From contig PBTU01000105.1 in NCBI GenBank assembly GCA_002729295.1, forward strand, positions 1 through 7,768: a stretch of DNA of 7,768 nt, written 5' to 3'. Shown piece by piece: positions 5,083 through 7,768 of the stretch. How positions within the stretch are numbered: the stretch's first letter is position 1; each line of letters begins with the position of its first letter. A program made the translations under genes and the position numbers. Source of the stretch: Verrucomicrobiales bacterium. Its GTDB lineage: Bacteria; Verrucomicrobiota; Verrucomicrobiia; Verrucomicrobiales; Akkermansiaceae. Under the pieces are notes generated by a model that did no database searches, was not told where the DNA came from, and saw nothing but the letters and a program-made list of their open reading frames with translations.

Positions 5083-7719
5083 ATGTCCGACGACACACCA
5101 GAACCCGAAGCACCGCGCGATTATATTGAGTCGATCAATGTCGCTGACGAAATGTCGAAGTCCTTTTTGGACTACTCGATGTCCGTTATTATTTCACGTG
5201 CACTTCCCGACGCCCGCGATGGATTGAAGCCCTCCCAGCGCCGCCTTCTTTACGCGATGCACCACGACCTTTCCTTGTCGGCATCAAAGGCGCATTTGAA
5301 GTGCGCACGTATTGTGGGTGAGACCATGGGTAAGTATCACCCGCATGGTGATGGCGCGATTTATCCGACCTTGGTGAATATGGCCCAACCGTGGACGATG
5401 CGTGAAACGCTTGTCGATGGTCAGGGGAATTTCGGTTCGGTTGAGGGTGATGCCCCGGCTGCGATGCGATATACCGAGGCCCGTCTGACGCACATGGGCT
5501 CGGCCATGTTGACTGATCTCGAAAAGGAGACAGTCGATCATCAAACAACCTACGATGAAAACTCCACCGAGCCGGTAGTGCTTCCTGCGGCCATTCCAAA
5601 CCTCCTTGTGAACGGAGGAACTGGGATCGCGGTTGGTATGGCTACCAATATTCCTTCCCACAACATGGGAGAGGTGATCGATGGCGTCTGTGCTCGAATT
5701 GATAATCCTTATGTCACGGTTGACGAGATGAAGGAATACATCAAGGGCCCTGATTTTGCATCTGCCTGTGAGATTCGAGGATACAAAGGGATTGATAGTT
5801 ATTTCAGAACGGGTCGAGGTAGTATCAAGATGCGCGGGGTCATGGAAGTCACCGAGAGCAAGACCGGCGCTTCCCAAATCATCATCCGTCAGGTTCCTCA
5901 CGGAGTGAATCGGGCGACATTACAGGTGCGTATTGCGGAATTGGTTCGTGAAAAAGTCCTTCTCGATATTTCGGGAATGCGGGACCTCTCAGCGGATGAT
6001 ACCTGCATCGAAATTACCCTGAAGCGTGACGCTCGCCCACAGGTGGTGGTGAACCAGCTCTTTAAGCTTACCGCCATGGAAACTTCGTTTGGAGTCAACA
6101 TGCTGGCGATTCACGAGCGTCGTCCCAAGCAATTGGGGCTGCTCGATGCCTTGGATGCCTTTATTGAGCACCGCCGCGAAGTGATTATTCGCCGGACTCG
6201 CTACCTCCTTCGGAAAGCAGAGGAGAGAGCGGAGAATCTGGAAGCCTACCTCCTGGCTCTGGGGCATCTTGATGACTTCATCAAGATGATTCGAGATTCC
6301 AAGAATCGCGATGAAGCGAGGCAGAAACTGAAGGCCTATCACTTTGAATTACCGGCGGCCGAGATTTTGGGCGTCTTGATTCGGGGCCAACCTAGTGTTG
6401 TTGGGGATAAGTATATTTTCACCGACCGTCAGGTGAATGCCATTCTTGAGCTGCGCCTCTATCAGCTCACTGCGATGGAGCAGGATAAGATTAAGGGGGA
6501 ATACGACACAATCATTGCGGAGATCAAAGATCTTCTTGATATTCTTGCTCGCGAAGAGCGGGTTTTGGCGATCATCAAGGACGAGCTTCTTGAGATTAAG
6601 GAGAAATACGCGACACCACGGCGATGCCCGATTCTTCCCGATGAAGGTGAGATCGCTATTGAGGATTTGATTTCCAATGACGGCATGATCGTCACGTTGA
6701 GCAATCGAGGATACATCAAGCGAACTGCCGCCAATGAATACCGTGTCCAGGGGCGTGGAGGAAAAGGCGTTCGGGGAATGGAAACTCGGGTTGCCGGAGA
6801 TGAGGATGAAAACGATTTCGTCGAACACCTCTTCACTGCGCAGGCGCATGACTACCTCATGTTCTTTACTAACACCGGTCGTGTTTATGTCGAACGTGTC
6901 TATGGCTTGCCGGAGGGATCTCGAGCATCTAAAGGGCGGAGCATTAAGAACGTTCTCGATTTGCAACCGGATGAATCCATTGCGGCCGTGCTACGACTGG
7001 AGTATTGCACGAACGACGATGGCGAGGATATTACCTTTAGGGAAGATGGCGGAAACGTCTTTTTTGCGACCCGTTCAGGTAAGGTCAAGAAGACCAGCCT
7101 CAATGATTTCCGTAATTACCGGAAAGCCGGAACGATTGCGATCAAGCTGGATGAAGGTAATGAGCTTATCGGTGTGCGGATCACCTCCGGAAAGGATGAC
7201 GTCATGCTGGTGACTCATCGTGGAATGAGTACCCGTTTCAACGAGGAACAAGCCCGTGTGATGGGCCGAAACTCCGCCGGGGTCCGGGGCATCAAGCCAC
7301 GAGAAGGAGACTTTGTGGTTGGCTTGGCCGTCGTTAATGATGAAGCCCGCCTCTTGGTGGCATCGGAAAATGGGATCGGCAAGCGCACTCCCTTCGACGA
7401 TTATTCCGCCAAAAACCGTGGAGGCCTTGGCATGATTACCATGAAGTGCACCGAGAAGACGGGGCAGGTCATTGGCAGTCTTTCGGTAGAAGAGGAAGAT
7501 GAATTGATGCTGATGACTGATGGAGGTCAGAGTATTCGGATTCGAGTTTCCGATGTTCGGGAGTGCGGACGAAATACCCAGGGGGTGAAATTGGTCACTC
7601 TGACGAAAGGGGAAAAGCTTCAGGCGATTGCCAGAGTAATGCCTGACGATGAGGAAGAGTCAGATGAAGAGGGCGACGTCGAAAATGACGAGCCAAGTTC
7701 AGAGGCTGAAGAATCATAG
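5083..7719 (+). CDS. gyrA: DNA gyrase subunit A
   Basis: This is the DNA breakage-reunion and wrapping subunit of gyrase; two copies join two GyrB. The 878 residues compare with 875 in E. coli. The N-terminal breakage domain begins near residue 14 (YIESINVADEM) and includes YSMSVIISRALPDARDGLKP, HPHGD (86-90) and catalytic Y130 in AAMRYTE, preceded by R129. A helical coiled-coil region spans about 362-500. The C-terminal six-bladed domain begins near 529, and its GyrA-box is QGRGGKG (556-562), which separates GyrA from ParC; degenerate blade repeats recur at about 617, 677, 727, 776 and 828. Blade 2 carries a small acidic insert (about 641-655). The protein ends in an acidic tail (about 854-878); in E. 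coli a similar tail tunes DNA wrapping. At the classical quinolone positions, G91 and P95 stand in place of E. coli Ser83 and Asp87. The ATG at 5083 fits the family start but has no Shine-Dalgarno. Co-transcription with gyrB is likely. Confidence 0.97.
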   Translation: MSDDTPEPEAPRDYIESINVADEMSKSFLDYSMSVIISRALPDARDGLKPSQRRLLYAMHHDLSLSASKAHLKCARIVGETMGKYHPHGDGAIYPTLVNMAQPWTMRETLVDGQGNFGSVEGDAPAAMRYTEARLTHMGSAMLTDLEKETVDHQTTYDENSTEPVVLPAAIPNLLVNGGTGIAVGMATNIPSHNMGEVIDGVCARIDNPYVTVDEMKEYIKGPDFASACEIRGYKGIDSYFRTGRGSIKMRGVMEVTESKTGASQIIIRQVPHGVNRATLQVRIAELVREKVLLDISGMRDLSADDTCIEITLKRDARPQVVVNQLFKLTAMETSFGVNMLAIHERRPKQLGLLDALDAFIEHRREVIIRRTRYLLRKAEERAENLEAYLLALGHLDDFIKMIRDSKNRDEARQKLKAYHFELPAAEILGVLIRGQPSVVGDKYIFTDRQVNAILELRLYQLTAMEQDKIKGEYDTIIAEIKDLLDILAREERVLAIIKDELLEIKEKYATPRRCPILPDEGEIAIEDLISNDGMIVTLSNRGYIKRTAANEYRVQGRGGKGVRGMETRVAGDEDENDFVEHLFTAQAHDYLMFFTNTGRVYVERVYGLPEGSRASKGRSIKNVLDLQPDESIAAVLRLEYCTNDDGEDITFREDGGNVFFATRSGKVKKTSLNDFRNYRKAGTIAIKLDEGNELIGVRITSGKDDVMLVTHRGMSTRFNEEQARVMGRNSAGVRGIKPREGDFVVGLAVVNDEARLLVASENGIGKRTPFDDYSAKNRGGLGMITMKCTEKTGQVIGSLSVEEEDELMLMTDGGQSIRIRVSDVRECGRNTQGVKLVTLTKGEKLQAIARVMPDDEEESDEEGDVENDEPSSEAEES

Positions 7720-7768
7720 GGATTTCAGCTGAGATTTCACCACGGGCGGCGTATTTCGGTGTCCGGGG
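7720..7768. other. Non-coding end of window after gyrA
   Basis: These 49 bases contain no complete gene and no hairpin with a T-run, so a gyrA terminator is not visible inside the window. The last 30 bases are GC-rich, with only a weak CACC/GGTG (7738-7741, 7758-7761) pairing. The transcript may continue into the next gene or end beyond the edge. Confidence 0.5.
7729..7740 (+). repeat. Near copy of the gyrB-upstream palindrome
   Basis: CTGAGATTTCAC matches 10 of 12 bases of the palindrome at 2451-2462. It overlaps an eight-base palindrome TCAGCTGA (7725-7732), and GATTTCA occurs twice (7721-7727 and 7733-7739). It begins 10 bases after the gyrA stop codon. It may belong to the control region of a following gene that lies outside the window, or be chance. 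Confidence 0.25.

Noticed and set aside
5284..5901. Long minus-strand open frame (205 codons) inside gyrA
   Set aside because: It is fully antisense to the conserved breakage domain of GyrA and has no recognisable protein features or start signal.
6349..6966. Second long minus-strand open frame (205 codons) inside gyrA
   Set aside because: It is antisense to the GyrA coiled coil and first blades, with no motif or independent context.
2478..7719. Topoisomerase IV (parE-parC) instead of gyrase
   Set aside because: The A subunit has a GyrA-box QGRGGKG and a full six-blade C-terminal domain with acidic tail, which mark gyrase.
1..7768. A novel defence, mobile or biosynthetic system
   Set aside because: All sizeable coding stretches are explained by one partial exported protein, RNase D and the two gyrase subunits; no repeats arrays, toxins, recombinases or unknown clustered genes remain.

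Overview
The window looks like a chromosomal core segment of a member of Verrucomicrobiota, possibly close to Opitutae/Puniceicoccales. This rests on the style of the proteins, not on any search. The first gene encodes a secreted-type protein with a calcium-binding DxDxDG loop followed by a C-terminal beta-rich module of the form 'SPDLESW...FYRI...YYRV', which is characteristic of that phylum. The GyrA and GyrB sequences also have a PVC-like flavour. Base composition is moderate and looks even across the window. I see no insertion sequence, phage gene, tRNA, rRNA or CRISPR array.

Layout, all on the + strand: (1) 2-1180, the 3' part of a large secreted or surface protein gene that enters from the left; (2) 1181-1268, a short gap with a hairpin and T-run that looks like an intrinsic terminator and ends three bases before the next start codon; (3) 1269-2324, ribonuclease D (rnd) with a DEDD exonuclease domain and HRDC region; (4) 2325-2477, a 153-base gap with a plausible gyrB promoter, an A8 tract and a perfect 12-bp palindrome; (5) 2478-5045, gyrB; (6) a 37-base spacer; (7) 5083-7719, gyrA; (8) 7720-7768, 49 bases with no gene visible.

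gyrB and gyrA are adjacent, co-oriented and closely spaced, so they probably form one transcription unit that makes the two subunits of the A2B2 DNA gyrase. RNase D, a 3'-5' exonuclease for stable RNA maturation, sits upstream and is probably transcribed separately. The first gene is probably unrelated to the others.

This is mostly an ordinary housekeeping region, and I do not see a new multi-gene system. The points worth a second look are: the terminator-like hairpin and T-run against the rnd start; natural substitutions at both classical quinolone-contact positions of GyrA; a Gln at the GyrB position that contacts aminocoumarins; a long insert in GyrB; a palindrome upstream of gyrB with a near copy after gyrA; and the lack of a Shine-Dalgarno sequence at all three visible start codons.
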